Assembly: GCA_944391335.1 (NCBI GenBank)
Contig: CALXTF010000009.1
Coordinates: 1-47,950 of the forward strand
Reading direction: 5' to 3'
DNA from: an uncultured Alphaproteobacteria bacterium
Lineage (GTDB): Bacteria > Pseudomonadota > Alphaproteobacteria > RF32 > CAG-239
Length of the DNA: 47,950 nucleotides
Shown: positions 17,433 through 27,017 of the stretch, in pieces
Position numbering within the stretch: the stretch's first letter is position 1
How the letters are laid out: each line of letters begins with the position of its first letter
Notes under the pieces: model-generated
What the model was told of the DNA's origin: nothing
What the model saw: only the letters and a program-made list of their open reading frames with translations
Databases searched by the model: none
Translations under genes and position numbers: made by a program

Positions 17433-19661
17433 TTATTCATTATTATTTGTAAAAAACTTATTATTTTTAGGAAAACCAAAAGGTACTTGTTTACCGACTT
17501 GAGCTCGATGCCCCAACCAGGTTAATAACTCTTTTTCTGTACTAATTCCGCCGCTGCGATTAAAACTAAAGCCATCTTCTTCATTAAAAAATTGAATATC
17601 AGCTAATTTGGCATCTCTGTATTTTTGCAAACAGACGCCCCTTCCCCTTACCAAAGTTGGTATTTCTTCTGTTTTGAAAATAAGTAATTTTCTATTATCA
17701 CCTACAATAGCAACCATATTTCCTGCAACTTTTAAGCAGAATAAAGCCTTATCTCCTGCAGCAATATTCATGATTTTACGTCCGTTTCTGGTTTGTGCAA
17801 TAATATGGTTCTCATCTATAATAAATCCATATCCCTTTTGCGAAGCCACTAAATATGAAGCCTTGGGTTCAAAAACGAACATGGTGCTAACATCATCATT
17901 ATTAGCTATATCAATCATTAGACGGAGAGGTTGACCAAATCCTTTTCCGCTTGGTATTTCATTGGCGGGAATATTGAATATTTTTCCGGAACTATCCATA
18001 ATTACAAGTTTGTCCGTTGTTTGAGCGTGTAGAGCTATTTGTAAAGCATCATCATCTTTAAATTTAAAATTATCATTTAAATCAAGATGTCCTTTTAAGC
18101 AGCGGATCCATCCTTTTTGGGATAAAATAACCGTAATCGGTTCTTTTTCGACTAGAACCTCAAGAGGAACTTCTGTTTCTTCAACTTCTGAAAATTCTGT
18201 TCGTCTACGGCCGAGAGCTGTTTTTTTGCCGAATTTCTCTTTTATTTGCTTAATTTCAACTGCAATTGTCTGCCAACGTTTTTTTTCATTATTAAGCAAT
18301 TCTTCAAGATTATTTTTTTCTTCGGACAGAGTTTCAAATTCTTCTTGAATCTGGTTTTCTTCAAGTTTACGCAAAGAACGTAATTTCATATTAAGAATAG
18401 CTTCGGCTTGATTATCGGTTAGATTAAATTCTTTTATCATAATTGATTTTGGTTCATTTTCTTCGCGAATAATTTCAATTATGCGATCAAGATTAAGGTA
18501 AGCTATTAGATATCCGTTTAATATTTCCAGTCGGTAGTTGATTTTTTCTAAACGATACTTTGTGCGTCTTATCAAGACATTATGTCTATGTCTTAAGAAT
18601 TCACTTAAAACTTCTTTAATAGACATAACTCGTGGAACACCATCAGAATCAAGCACATTCATATTGAGATTAAAACGACTTTCCAAATCTGTTTGTCGAA
18701 ATAAATGTTCCATCAATAAAGATGCATCTACTTGACGATTTTTAGGTTCTAAAACAATACGCACATCATGAGCCGATTCATCACGAATATCGTTTAGTAA
18801 AGGAATTTTTTTATCAATTAATAAAGAAGCGATTTTTTCAACTAATTTAGCTTTGGGAACCAAATAAGGAATTTCTTTTATAACAATTTGATATTGTCCA
18901 TGGCCTAAATCTTCTTTTTCCCATTTGGCACGGATACGAAAAACACCTTTTCCTTGAGTATATGTGTTTACAATGCTTTCGAAAGGATCAACGATATATC
19001 CTCCTGTTGGGAAATCAGGACCTTTAATTAATTTTACCAATGGCTTAATTTCGCATTCAGGATTATCAATTAAATATAAAAGCGCGTCACAAATTTCACT
19101 AAGATTATGAGGAGGTATATTTGTTGCCATACCGACGGCAATACCGGAAGAGCCGTTGCATAAGAGGTTTGGAACCATAGCCGGCATAACTACGGGTTCA
19201 CTTTCTTCCCCATCGTATGTATCCATAAAATCGACGGCATCATCGTTTAGACCGTCCATCAAAGCGATGGCAAACTCTGTTAATCGCGCTTCTGTATAGC
19301 GCATTGCCGCAGGACCGTCGCCATCGATGTTCCCAAAATTTCCTTGTCCGTCAACCAAAGGATAACGAACCGAAAAATCTTGAGCCAATCTTGCCATTGC
19401 TCCATATACGGCACTGTCACCATGAGGATGATATTTACCAATAACATCACCAACGACACGAGCGCATTTTTTAAATCCGGATTTGGGATCAAGATGAAGT
19501 TGCCTCATGGCATATAATAAACGTCTGTGGACCGGTTTTAGTCCGTCGCGAACGTCAGGCAACGATCGAGAAACAATAGTTGACATGGCGTAAGATAAAT
19601 AACGTTTACCAAGTTCTTCAGCTAATTGAACATTTTTAATTTTTTCTATATTTTCTTGCAT
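17433..19661 (-). CDS. parC: DNA topoisomerase IV subunit A
   Basis: ParC is the DNA-cleaving subunit that decatenates daughter chromosomes, partnered by ParE (not in view). The 742 residues match ParC rather than the longer GyrA. The N-terminus reads [24 protein letters not shown]. The catalytic tyrosine is Tyr122 in MRYTEARL. The quinolone-determining segment is [12 protein letters not shown]: the Ser equivalent to E. coli Ser80 is retained (Ser83), while the Glu84 position is Gly87. A coiled coil covers residues ~430-490 and a degenerate beta-pinwheel forms the C-terminus. The GyrA box (QRRGGKG type) is not seen, supporting ParC. It starts 8 nt after recO and ends the tpiA-parC operon. Confidence 0.93.
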   Translation of the reverse strand: MQENIEKIKNVQLAEELGKRYLSYAMSTIVSRSLPDVRDGLKPVHRRLLYAMRQLHLDPKSGFKKCARVVGDVIGKYHPHGDSAVYGAMARLAQDFSVRYPLVDGQGNFGNIDGDGPAAMRYTEARLTEFAIALMDGLNDDAVDFMDTYDGEESEPVVMPAMVPNLLCNGSSGIAVGMATNIPPHNLSEICDALLYLIDNPECEIKPLVKLIKGPDFPTGGYIVDPFESIVNTYTQGKGVFRIRAKWEKEDLGHGQYQIVIKEIPYLVPKAKLVEKIASLLIDKKIPLLNDIRDESAHDVRIVLEPKNRQVDASLLMEHLFRQTDLESRFNLNMNVLDSDGVPRVMSIKEVLSEFLRHRHNVLIRRTKYRLEKINYRLEILNGYLIAYLNLDRIIEIIREENEPKSIMIKEFNLTDNQAEAILNMKLRSLRKLEENQIQEEFETLSEEKNNLEELLNNEKKRWQTIAVEIKQIKEKFGKKTALGRRRTEFSEVEETEVPLEVLVEKEPITVILSQKGWIRCLKGHLDLNDNFKFKDDDALQIALHAQTTDKLVIMDSSGKIFNIPANEIPSGKGFGQPLRLMIDIANNDDVSTMFVFEPKASYLVASQKGYGFIIDENHIIAQTRNGRKIMNIAAGDKALFCLKVAGNMVAIVGDNRKLLIFKTEEIPTLVRGRGVCLQKYRDAKLADIQFFNEEDGFSFNRSGGISTEKELLTWLGHRAQVGKQVPFGFPKNNKFFTNNNE

Positions 19662-19669
19662 ATTTTTTC

Positions 19670-20386
19670 CTACAAGCCCAGATTTTCGAGCAAGTTACCA
19701 CGATTTTTAGGAAATTTCAAGCCATGAACTTGAAAAAAATTCTTTTTGAGGAAAAAACCTGTCATTTCTAGCAAATTTTTTACTTCCATAGATGTAGGAT
19801 TATCTGATTTATTTATTATGAAATGGGGATATAGGTAGAGTTTGTCGGCGTATGGTTTTCCGGATTGGCTACAAACGGCGCGTCCGCTTTTAGGGGAGAC
19901 ATAAGCCAGATTTTGGGTAGTTCCTGTATCGGCACACGAATTTAAATCCAAGCCGACGCCCAAGTATTCGAGGAGATAAAATTCGAATAAACAATAATAT
20001 GTTAGCCAATTATCTTTGTTTGAAAATTTAAAAAACAAGTCTATCTTATTGTAAAAACTTCCTAAATTTTCGTTTTCCTGCAGACAGCAGATGCATAGAG
20101 AACAAAGTGAAGAGAGCGATGCTAGTTTTTGTGGAAAATTCATAAAATTAACCGAATTGGGGGTTAATAATTCAACCTTAAAATTCGGCATATTTTCTTC
20201 CAAACGCGCCCAAGCTGTTATATAAATTTTGTTTCCTTGTTGATATACGCCTAAATTCTTTTTATTGCCGCCTCCTCTTATAAAACCATTAATTAAACCA
20301 TGTTTTTGAGTAACAACATTAATAATTAATGAATTTTCACCATATCTGCGGCTTGAAACAATATAACCTTCGTCTTGAAACTCCAT
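19670..20386 (-). CDS. recO: DNA repair protein RecO
   Basis: RecO anneals SSB-coated single strands and loads RecA together with RecR. The 238-residue length is standard. The N-terminal OB fold carries [27 protein letters not shown] and the family's GFIRGG motif. A helical middle follows, then the alphaproteobacterial-type segment [21 protein letters not shown] without a full CxxC zinc finger. The C-terminus ends in a helical tail ([12 protein letters not shown]). It sits 33 nt after kdsA and 8 nt before parC, so all three are likely on one transcript. Confidence 0.93.
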   Translation of the reverse strand: MEFQDEGYIVSSRRYGENSLIINVVTQKHGLINGFIRGGGNKKNLGVYQQGNKIYITAWARLEENMPNFKVELLTPNSVNFMNFPQKLASLSSLCSLCICCLQENENLGSFYNKIDLFFKFSNKDNWLTYYCLFEFYLLEYLGVGLDLNSCADTGTTQNLAYVSPKSGRAVCSQSGKPYADKLYLYPHFIINKSDNPTSMEVKNLLEMTGFFLKKNFFQVHGLKFPKNRGNLLENLGL

Positions 20387-20419
20387 TTTTAAGCCTTAAG
20401 CCTGCATCGCTTATTATAA

Positions 20420-21265
20420 TTAATAATCGTGAATTATACTTTTATTGACTTTATCAAAAGCCATTAGTTCGGAAATAACGCGCGGCATATCATGCAAAGC
20501 TATTGAATTTGGTCCGTCAGATAAGGCTTTATCTGGATTTTCATGTGTTTCTATAAATACGGCGGCTATACCGACAGCAACGGCTGCACGTGCCAATACG
20601 GGGGCTAATTCTCTTTGTCCGCCTGATTTACCGCCAAGACCTCCAGGTTGTTGTACGGAATGAGTGGCGTCAAAGATAATAGGACATCCTGTGTCTTTTG
20701 CCATTTGAGAAAGACCGCGCATATCTGTAATTAAAGTGTTGTAACCAAAACTTGTTCCACGTTCTGTAATACAAACATTTGAGTTGCCGCTGTCTATTGA
20801 TTTCATTACCAAATTTTTCATATCCCAAGGAGCTAAAAATTGTCCTTTCTTTATATTTACGACTCGGCCTGTTTGTGCTGCGGCAACGACCAAATCCGTT
20901 TGGCGACACAAAAAAGCCGGAATTTGCAATATATCCACATGATCGCCAATTATTTGACATTGTTCTCTTTCATGTATGTCTGTTATAATTGGACAACCAT
21001 ATTGTTTTTTTATTTCATCAAAAGTACGAATACCCTCATCTATGCCAACACCGCGAGGAGAACGAAGAGAGGTGCGGTTAGCTTTATCAAAAGAGGCCTT
21101 AAAAATATAATTGATGCCTAGTTTGTTGGTTATTTCAATCATGGCTCCTGCAATATCAATAGCGTGTTGTCGGCTTTCTATTTGACATGGTCCGGCAATA
21201 AGTGCTATTGGTAACGTGTTACCAATTTCAAAATTGCCGATTTTTATATTTTTTTGTATTTCCAT
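20420..21265 (-). CDS. kdsA: 3-deoxy-8-phosphooctulonate synthase (KDO8P synthase)
   Basis: KdsA condenses phosphoenolpyruvate with arabinose 5-phosphate to give Kdo 8-phosphate, the committed step towards the inner sugar of lipopolysaccharide. The 281 residues form a TIM barrel. Signature segments are LIAGPCQIES, FKASFDKANRTSLRSPRG, HEREQC, LCRQTDLVVAAA and TERGTSFGYN. GGKSGGQRELAPVLARAA and IETHENPDKALSDGPN follow. A strong AAGGAG precedes the ATG. It lies directly downstream of pagP (24 nt), linking two steps of lipid A/LPS biogenesis, and shows that this organism makes Kdo-containing LPS. Confidence 0.97.
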   Translation of the reverse strand: MEIQKNIKIGNFEIGNTLPIALIAGPCQIESRQHAIDIAGAMIEITNKLGINYIFKASFDKANRTSLRSPRGVGIDEGIRTFDEIKKQYGCPIITDIHEREQCQIIGDHVDILQIPAFLCRQTDLVVAAAQTGRVVNIKKGQFLAPWDMKNLVMKSIDSGNSNVCITERGTSFGYNTLITDMRGLSQMAKDTGCPIIFDATHSVQQPGGLGGKSGGQRELAPVLARAAVAVGIAAVFIETHENPDKALSDGPNSIALHDMPRVISELMAFDKVNKSIIHDY

Positions 21266-21289
21266 TTTTTTCTCCTTGTGTTTTTATAG

Positions 21290-21844
21290 TTAAAATGTCC
21301 ACTTCAACCAAGCGAATAAAACATTTCCATCGTTTTTGACACCGGGGACGTAGGCTGCTTGCAAAGCAAAACGTTTATATGAAATACCTGCTATAGGCAA
21401 TGGTAATGGAACAGGAATATAGAGATATTCTTCTCGTTGCGTAATTCCTATTGTATATCCGATACCGGCTTTTAAATCTCCCGTATCATCTAGTCCCCAA
21501 TTATAAAGATATGCATAACCAATCATTGTTTCCGGATGATAGTTTGAATCTTCAAATACCATGGCATATACGCCATGCCATTCATTTTCATCCCAAAAAC
21601 TTCGTCCATAACCAATTCCCCATGGTTCTTCATTATATCTATCAATATGTTCATCATCGTAAAACAAACGATTATGCCATGTTAGAACAGGAATATAAAG
21701 ATCGTTATTTCCACAATTAAGAGCGTATTTAGAATCGTCCCATATTTGAGAAAAAAAATCTTTAATAACACTGGCTTTAGCGGAAAAAGCAAAACAAGTG
21801 ATCAATGTTGTTAGATATATTATTGTTAATATTTTCTTTTTCAT
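21290..21844 (-). CDS. pagP: PagP-like lipid A palmitoyltransferase
   Basis: PagP is an eight-stranded outer-membrane barrel that transfers palmitate from phospholipid to lipid A, tightening the outer membrane against cationic peptides. The product is 184 residues, against 186 in E. coli. A signal peptide ends at SAKA (~residue 24). The match is unmistakable: DLYIPVLTWHNRLFYDDEH, RYNEEPWGIGYGRS, WHGVYAMVFEDSNY, YIPVPLPLPIAGISY and GNVLFAWLKWTF. The catalytic triad is kept: His57, Asp99 and Ser100, equivalent to E. coli His33, Asp76 and Ser77 of the mature protein. It ends in the C-terminal Phe needed for barrel assembly. PagP is best known from gammaproteobacteria and Bordetella; its presence between pyrG and kdsA suggests acquisition. 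Confidence 0.95.
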   Translation of the reverse strand: MKKKILTIIYLTTLITCFAFSAKASVIKDFFSQIWDDSKYALNCGNNDLYIPVLTWHNRLFYDDEHIDRYNEEPWGIGYGRSFWDENEWHGVYAMVFEDSNYHPETMIGYAYLYNWGLDDTGDLKAGIGYTIGITQREEYLYIPVPLPLPIAGISYKRFALQAAYVPGVKNDGNVLFAWLKWTF

Positions 21845-21885
21845 GTCTTCTTTTTATTCTTATTAATTGTTTTTTTGCTAGTTAA

Positions 21886-23529
21886 TTATAAAAGTCGACT
21901 ATTGTCAATAGCTGCTTTAATAAAAGAAACAAACAACGGATGTGGTTCAAAAGGTTTCGATTTTAATTCAGGATGAAATTGTACGCCTATAAACCAAGGA
22001 TGTTCGGGACGTTCTACAATTTCAGGAAGTTTTCCGTCGGGAGATTTACCTGTTATTGACATACCGGCTTTAAGCAGTAATGGTTCATATTTCATATTGA
22101 CTTCATAACGATGACGATGCCGTTCGCTGATTTGCTCTTTACCATAAATTAAAGCAACTTTTGAATGAGCAGCAAGAATACAAGGATAAGCTCCAAGACG
22201 CATCGTTCCTCCTAAATCACCATTTTTTGTTCTTAGTTCTTGAATACCGTCTTTATCCCATTCGGTCATTAAACCGACAACAGCTTCACAATTTGCATCA
22301 AATTCGCTGCTGCCGGCGTTTTTAATTCCGGCAACATGACGTATTGTTTCAATAACAGCCATTTGCATACCTAAGCAAATACCAAAATATGGGATATTAT
22401 TTTCTCGAGCATATTGTGCTGCGGCTATTTTCCCTTCAGTTCCACGATAGCCGAACCCCCCGGGAACAAGTATGCCGTTTACATCCGATAAATAAGAGGT
22501 TGCTCCGTTTTTTTCCACATCTTCGGCATCGATCCATTTTATTTTAACCTTAAAATGATTGGCCATACCTCCATGGGTTAAGGCTTCAATTAAGGATTTA
22601 TACGCTTCTTTTAATTGATATTTGCCAACAACGGCAATTTGGACATCGCCTTCCGGATTTTCCGTTACTTTTTCTATATGCCTCCATCGGCTCATATCTG
22701 CCAAGGGCGCGTGAAGACCAAAATATTTACATACTTCCGCATCTAAACCTTCTGCCGAATATGCCGTTGGAACATGATAAATGGATTTAGCATCTAAAGC
22801 TGTAATCACCCTCTCCTCTCGCACATTACAAAATTGAGCTATTTTTCGTTTTTCGTTTTGAGGTATTTCTATTGGTGAACGGCATAATAAAATATCCGGT
22901 TGAATACCATATTCCTGTAATTGTTTAACCGAATGTTGTGTCGGTTTTGTTTTAAGTTCACCGGCTGTTGGAATATAAGGAAGCAAGGTTAAATGGACAA
23001 ACATTGTTTTTTCACGTCCAATTTCATAAGCTAATTGTCTGATAGCTTCTAAATAAGGTTGTCCCTCAATATCTCCGACTGTTCCTCCTATTTCGCATAA
23101 AACAAAATCTTCATCATCAATATTGGATAAAATAAAATTTTTAATTTCATTAGTTACATGAGGAATAACTTGAATAGTTGCGCCTAAATAATCCCCGTGA
23201 CGTTCTTTATCCAGAACTCGTTGATATATTTTACCAGAGGTAACACTGTCGTTTTTTGTTGCGGGAATGCCCGTAAATCTTTCATAATGTCCCAAGTCCA
23301 AATCGGCTTCGGTTCCATCATCTGTTACATAGACTTCTCCGTGTTGACAAGGATTCATTGTTCCGGGATCAACGTTAAGATAAGGATCAAGTTTACGCAA
23401 ACGTATTTTAAATCCTCTTGCTTGCAACACCGCCGCTAAGGAGGCTGAGGCGAGTCCTTTGCCTAATGAAGAGACGACTCCTCCGGTTATAAAAATAAAT
23501 TTTGTATTCGGATTTTTATATTCAGTCAT
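21886..23529 (-). CDS. pyrG: CTP synthase
   Basis: PyrG aminates UTP to CTP using glutamine and ATP. The 547 residues are full length. The N-terminal synthetase domain has [38 protein letters not shown] and [12 protein letters not shown]. The C-terminal class I glutaminase domain has the nucleophile Cys near residue 385 in FGICLGMQ, and the His-x-Glu pair in [12 protein letters not shown]. It is downstream of tpiA and secG. The 87 bp before it contain a perfect hairpin (23564-23594). pagP follows 41 nt after the stop. Confidence 0.98.
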   Translation of the reverse strand: MTEYKNPNTKFIFITGGVVSSLGKGLASASLAAVLQARGFKIRLRKLDPYLNVDPGTMNPCQHGEVYVTDDGTEADLDLGHYERFTGIPATKNDSVTSGKIYQRVLDKERHGDYLGATIQVIPHVTNEIKNFILSNIDDEDFVLCEIGGTVGDIEGQPYLEAIRQLAYEIGREKTMFVHLTLLPYIPTAGELKTKPTQHSVKQLQEYGIQPDILLCRSPIEIPQNEKRKIAQFCNVREERVITALDAKSIYHVPTAYSAEGLDAEVCKYFGLHAPLADMSRWRHIEKVTENPEGDVQIAVVGKYQLKEAYKSLIEALTHGGMANHFKVKIKWIDAEDVEKNGATSYLSDVNGILVPGGFGYRGTEGKIAAAQYARENNIPYFGICLGMQMAVIETIRHVAGIKNAGSSEFDANCEAVVGLMTEWDKDGIQELRTKNGDLGGTMRLGAYPCILAAHSKVALIYGKEQISERHRHRYEVNMKYEPLLLKAGMSITGKSPDGKLPEIVERPEHPWFIGVQFHPELKSKPFEPHPLFVSFIKAAIDNSRLL

Positions 23530-23563
23530 TATAAAACTTCCTTATATTTAGATTTTAAAGTGA

Positions 23564-23594
23564 CAAGGACACCTTACGAGATAAGGTGTCCTTG
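23564..23594 (-). terminator. Perfect 13-bp hairpin between secG and pyrG
   Basis: Arms CAAGGACACCTTA (23564-23576) and TAAGGTGTCCTTG (23582-23594) flank a 5-nt loop. On the minus (coding) strand the trailing sequence is TCACTTTAAAATC, with no proper U-run, so it is a weak intrinsic terminator at best. It may instead protect or process mRNA between secG and pyrG. It lies 34 nt before the pyrG start. Confidence 0.5.
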
Positions 23595-23616
23595 AATTTT
23601 TCATTAATTTGTTCAT

Positions 23617-23946
23617 TTATTTTTCCGCAGTTGGGACATCAGGAATTGTTGAAGTTTGAGATTCTACTGCATTAACATTTGATTGATCGAGTATTGATTG
23701 ATTATTGGTATTAATATGATCTCTATAATAGAGTGATAGAGATAAACTTGTTATAAAAAACAGCGTTGCCAAAATTGCGGTTAAACGTGTCAATAAATTC
23801 CCCGTACCGCGTGCTGTCAAAAAGTTTCCCGCTCCCGAACCGCCGCCGAGGCCGTCTAATGCGCCGCCACCGGAACGTTGCAACAAAATCAAGGCAACCA
23901 AAAAAATAGCTACCAACAGATGAATAACTAATAAAACCGTACTCAT
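23617..23946 (-). CDS. secG: Protein-export membrane protein SecG
   Basis: SecG is the small auxiliary subunit of the SecYEG translocon. The 109 residues carry two membrane helices, ~2-22 (VLLVIHLLVAIFLVALILLQ) and ~53-72 (LTAILATLFFITSLSLSLYY). Between them lies the family loop GGGALDGLGGGSGAGNFLTARG and the conserved NLLTRLTAILA. The C-terminal tail is polar. AAGGGT lies about 9 nt before the ATG. The tpiA-secG-pyrG order is a common alphaproteobacterial arrangement and supports the call. Confidence 0.95.
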   Translation of the reverse strand: MSTVLLVIHLLVAIFLVALILLQRSGGGALDGLGGGSGAGNFLTARGTGNLLTRLTAILATLFFITSLSLSLYYRDHINTNNQSILDQSNVNAVESQTSTIPDVPTAEK

Positions 23947-23971
23947 TATAATTTTACCCTTATTTATAAGT

Positions 23972-24745
23972 TTATAAAACAGATTTAATTATTGCTAGAA
24001 AGTCTTGTGCGTTAAGACTGGCTCCACCGACTAAAGCTCCATCAACATCGGCTAATGATAAAAATTCCTTAGCATTGGAAGGTTTAACTGATCCGCCATA
24101 GAGAAGGGATATTTTGTCAGCGTTTTCTTTTCCCATTTTTTGAATAAGCGCGTGACGAATAGCCGCGTGTACTTCTTCAACATCATCACAGGTGGGCGTT
24201 TTCCCCGTACCGATGGCCCAAATCGGCTCATAAGCGATAATGGTATTATCCGCATTGGCATTTTCGGGAACAGATTCCATAATTTGATTGACGCATACAT
24301 CAATTGTTTGACCGTTTTCGCGTTGTTGTTGTGTCTCACCTATACAAATGATGGCTGTAAGTCCGTTTTCGTAAGCTGCTTGTGCTTTTTGAGCCACAAC
24401 TTTATTTGTTTCAAAATGATCTGTGCGACGTTCTGAATGACCGAGAATAACATAAGAACATCCTGCGTCTTTTAACATTAAAGGACTAACATCACCGGTA
24501 TGCGCTCCTTTTTTTTCGCAATGCATATCTTGGGCGCCAAGGGCTACGCCACTATTTGAAAGATATTCCTTTACCTTATATAGCAATGTAAATGGCGGAC
24601 AAAGAATAACTTTACATATATCATTAAGTTTTTCTTTTGAGTTTAATTCTTCAACACCATTGACGACTTCTTGTGATAAAACAGTAGCTTCATTTAAAAG
24701 ACCGTTCATTTTCCAATTGCCTGCAACTATTTTTTTTCTATTCAT
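23972..24745 (-). CDS. tpiA: Triose-phosphate isomerase
   Basis: TpiA interconverts dihydroxyacetone phosphate and glyceraldehyde 3-phosphate in glycolysis. The 257 residues form a TIM barrel. Catalytic residues are visible: Asn/Lys in AGNWKMNG, His in ILGHSERR and Glu in AYEPIWAIGTGKTP (with loop 6 included). The phosphate-binding LYGGSVKPSN and VGGASLNAQDF close the barrel. It is the first gene of the minus-strand operon and is divergent from ppiD, with about 150 bp between them. AGGA lies 10 nt before the ATG. Confidence 0.97.
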   Translation of the reverse strand: MNRKKIVAGNWKMNGLLNEATVLSQEVVNGVEELNSKEKLNDICKVILCPPFTLLYKVKEYLSNSGVALGAQDMHCEKKGAHTGDVSPLMLKDAGCSYVILGHSERRTDHFETNKVVAQKAQAAYENGLTAIICIGETQQQRENGQTIDVCVNQIMESVPENANADNTIIAYEPIWAIGTGKTPTCDDVEEVHAAIRHALIQKMGKENADKISLLYGGSVKPSNAKEFLSLADVDGALVGGASLNAQDFLAIIKSVL

Positions 24746-24824
24746 GATTCATTATTCCTATTTAATTTTGCTGGTTGAGAAATTAGCATATTAAAAAAAA
24801 CTTTTCAACATTAATATTTTACAA

Positions 24825-24854
24825 TTGCATATAATAAGAAATTAGTTATATATT
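24825..24854 (+). promoter_or_regulatory. Possible promoter for ppiD
   Basis: TTGCAT at 24825-24830 and TATATT at 24849-24854 (18-bp spacer); TATATA at 24847 gives 16 bp. The predicted start would leave a leader of about 35 nt before the ATG at 24895, which has AGGA 8 nt upstream. Confidence 0.4.
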
Positions 24855-24894
24855 ACAAAATAGTTTTAAAGATAAATATAACAGGAAAAAATGA

Positions 24895-26769
24895 ATGATT
24901 ACGAAATTACGCAAAGCTCAAGACTCATGGTTAGCAAAAGGTGTTTTAATTCTGACAGCTTTGAGTTTTATGTCTTTATTCGGAATTTCAGGATATATTG
25001 ACAGTGCCACCGGCAATCGCGCGGTTATAAAAGTCAATAATCAAGAAATTAATCAAATGGATATAAGTAGACAACTTAATGAAGAAATTCAAATTGCTCA
25101 AAAAATATTTGGTGATCTTGAAATTACAGATGAAATTCGGACTGCCATGCTTAGCGGGTTGGTCGATAGAAATCTTAATAAAATGATCGTTCAAGAAACA
25201 GCGGATCAAAATAAAGTATCTGTCAGCGATCGACAAATTCAAGGTATTGTTTTTTCTCAACCTCAGTTTATTGATGAAAATGGAAAATTCAACCATCAAC
25301 AATTTAATTATTTCCTTTCTCAATCAGGGCTAAATGAACAGCAATATATTGATAATATACGTCATAATCTGGAAGAACAATATCTTGTTTATGCTCCCGT
25401 AAGCGGTTTTAATGTGCCTTCAATCATGAAAAAATATGTCGCTCAAGCCGAAGCTGAAAGAAAAATTTTCAAATATATTGAAATCAATGATAACGATATG
25501 ATTGTTGATAGAGAAATATCTGATGATGAAATTCAACAATATTATGAAGACTTTTCAACAGAATTTATTGTTCCGGAAACCAGAGATGTTGATTTTATTG
25601 TTCTTTCTATGGATGATATCGCTGCTCATGTTAATGTTTCCGATGAAGATATTAATGCTTACTACGAAAATAATATGGATCAATTCGTAAAGCCTGAAAC
25701 ACGCAACGTCTTACAAATGGTTTTTAATAGTAAGGAAGAAGCCGATAAAGCCTATAAAGCACTTGCGCAAGGAGAAGATTTTTATAATGTTGCCCAAAAA
25801 ATGGCTGGGCAAATCAATGAAGAAACCCAATTGGATTATGTCTCAGAAGATATGCTGCTTGGAAATCTTGGACGTTTGGTCTTTACTGCAGGGCAAAATG
25901 AAATCATTGGTCCCGAAGAAACTGAAATGGGATGGCATATTATGCAGGTTATAGATATTCGTCAGGGAACTAAAACAGATAAAAATCTTGTTAAAGAACA
26001 AATTCATCAAATTATAGCTAATGAAAAAGTCTATGAAACAGCTTATGATCTCATTGCCAATATTGAAGATCGTATCGGTGCCGGAAGCTCTTTAACAGAT
26101 GTGGCTAAAGAAATGAAAGTAAAAATATATCATATCAAAGGGTTGCAAGAAAACGGAAAAGTCAATTCGTTACCCGATTCTTATAAAGAATTAACTAACA
26201 ATTCTGATTTCACAGATATGGCTTTTTCATATAATCAAGGAGAAACTTCTCAAGCTCTCGAAACAGATAATGGTTTTGTTTTTTTACAAGTTTCTTCCAT
26301 AAAAGATAGTCATCAACAAGATTTAGCCGATGCCTTGCCTACTATAAAAAAATTATGGCGTAAAAATGAAAAATCAGCTATTGCTCAAGAAATTGTTAAT
26401 GATGTTATGCATGATTTGGAAAGCGGCGACAATATTACCGATATAGCCAATCGTTATCATCTGAAAATAACAACAACCTCCCCTCTTACTCGCAGTGAAA
26501 GTTTTGCAAACTTATCACAAGCTCAAGTATTAGATATATTCAATGAAGATTTTGGCAGTTCAAAACTCTTTGAACAAGAAGGAATTTATATTATAGCGGT
26601 TACGGATAGACAAGCATCACCCCGCAACCTTACAGAAGATGATATGGAATTAATTGACAAACGATTGCAGCTTGATTTACAACAAGAAGCTGCGGCAGCT
26701 ATAATAAACAGTTATGGTCAAGATTACGATATTCGCATTAAATACCGCCTGTTAGGATTAGCCGATTAA
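24895..26769 (+). CDS. ppiD: Inner-membrane-anchored periplasmic chaperone/peptidyl-prolyl isomerase, PpiD type
   Basis: PpiD-type proteins assist folding of newly exported proteins at the Sec translocon. The 624 residues match the family (E. coli 623). A single N-terminal anchor spans ~13-33 (WLAKGVLILTALSFMSLFGI). The SurA-like chaperone region follows (residues ~36-200). The parvulin domain is near 265-360 (ETRNVLQMVFNSKEEADKAYKALAQG, GNLGRLVF, EMGWHIMQVIDIR), followed by a second degenerate repeat. Many family members lack isomerase activity, so chaperoning is the safer role. The sequence context of SecG and outer-membrane proteins fits. In other alphaproteobacteria trpE often follows; here a terminator and tRNA do. 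Confidence 0.9.
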   Translation: MITKLRKAQDSWLAKGVLILTALSFMSLFGISGYIDSATGNRAVIKVNNQEINQMDISRQLNEEIQIAQKIFGDLEITDEIRTAMLSGLVDRNLNKMIVQETADQNKVSVSDRQIQGIVFSQPQFIDENGKFNHQQFNYFLSQSGLNEQQYIDNIRHNLEEQYLVYAPVSGFNVPSIMKKYVAQAEAERKIFKYIEINDNDMIVDREISDDEIQQYYEDFSTEFIVPETRDVDFIVLSMDDIAAHVNVSDEDINAYYENNMDQFVKPETRNVLQMVFNSKEEADKAYKALAQGEDFYNVAQKMAGQINEETQLDYVSEDMLLGNLGRLVFTAGQNEIIGPEETEMGWHIMQVIDIRQGTKTDKNLVKEQIHQIIANEKVYETAYDLIANIEDRIGAGSSLTDVAKEMKVKIYHIKGLQENGKVNSLPDSYKELTNNSDFTDMAFSYNQGETSQALETDNGFVFLQVSSIKDSHQQDLADALPTIKKLWRKNEKSAIAQEIVNDVMHDLESGDNITDIANRYHLKITTTSPLTRSESFANLSQAQVLDIFNEDFGSSKLFEQEGIYIIAVTDRQASPRNLTEDDMELIDKRLQLDLQQEAAAAIINSYGQDYDIRIKYRLLGLAD

Positions 26770-26770
26770 T

Positions 26771-26796
26771 AAAAGCCGCTTAGGCGGCTTTTATTA
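26771..26796 (+). terminator. Rho-independent terminator of ppiD
   Basis: Stem AAAAGCCGC (26771-26779), loop TTAG, GCGGCTTTT (26784-26792), then TATTAT. It begins 1 nt after the ppiD stop. Confidence 0.9.
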
Positions 26797-26876
26797 TACC
26801 TAACATATAAAATTAGAACATCAAAGAAAATTTTAATTGCTTTTTTATAAGATTAATTATAAATATATATCCATAT

Positions 26877-26950
26877 GCGGGTATAATTCAATGGTAGAAT
26901 GAGAGCTTCCCAAGCTTTTAATGCGGGTTCGATTCCCGTTACCCGCTCCA
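26877..26950 (+). tRNA. tRNA-Gly (anticodon CCC)
   Basis: Acceptor stem GCGGGTA (26877-26883) pairs with TACCCGC (26940-26946). The D arm has TTCAATGGTAGAA. The anticodon stem AGAGC/GCTTT frames the loop TTCCCAA, giving CCC. The T arm has the standard GGTTCGATTCC. CCA is encoded (26948-26950) after discriminator T. It decodes GGG. The phosphotransferase gene begins about 67 bp downstream. Confidence 0.95.
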
Positions 26951-27017
26951 AATATTTTGAGAAAACAATTTTTTGGGCTTCAAAGATAAAAATTATTCAA
27001 AATTATGGATGAACAGT

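Noticed and set aside
20445-21121. Several ORFs on the plus strand opposite kdsA
   Set aside because: They lie antisense to a fully conserved enzyme and have no recognisable domain or start signal.
26973-27017. TTG start for the phosphotransferase
   Set aside because: No ribosome binding site and the extra residues precede the conserved fold; ATG at 27018 is better placed.
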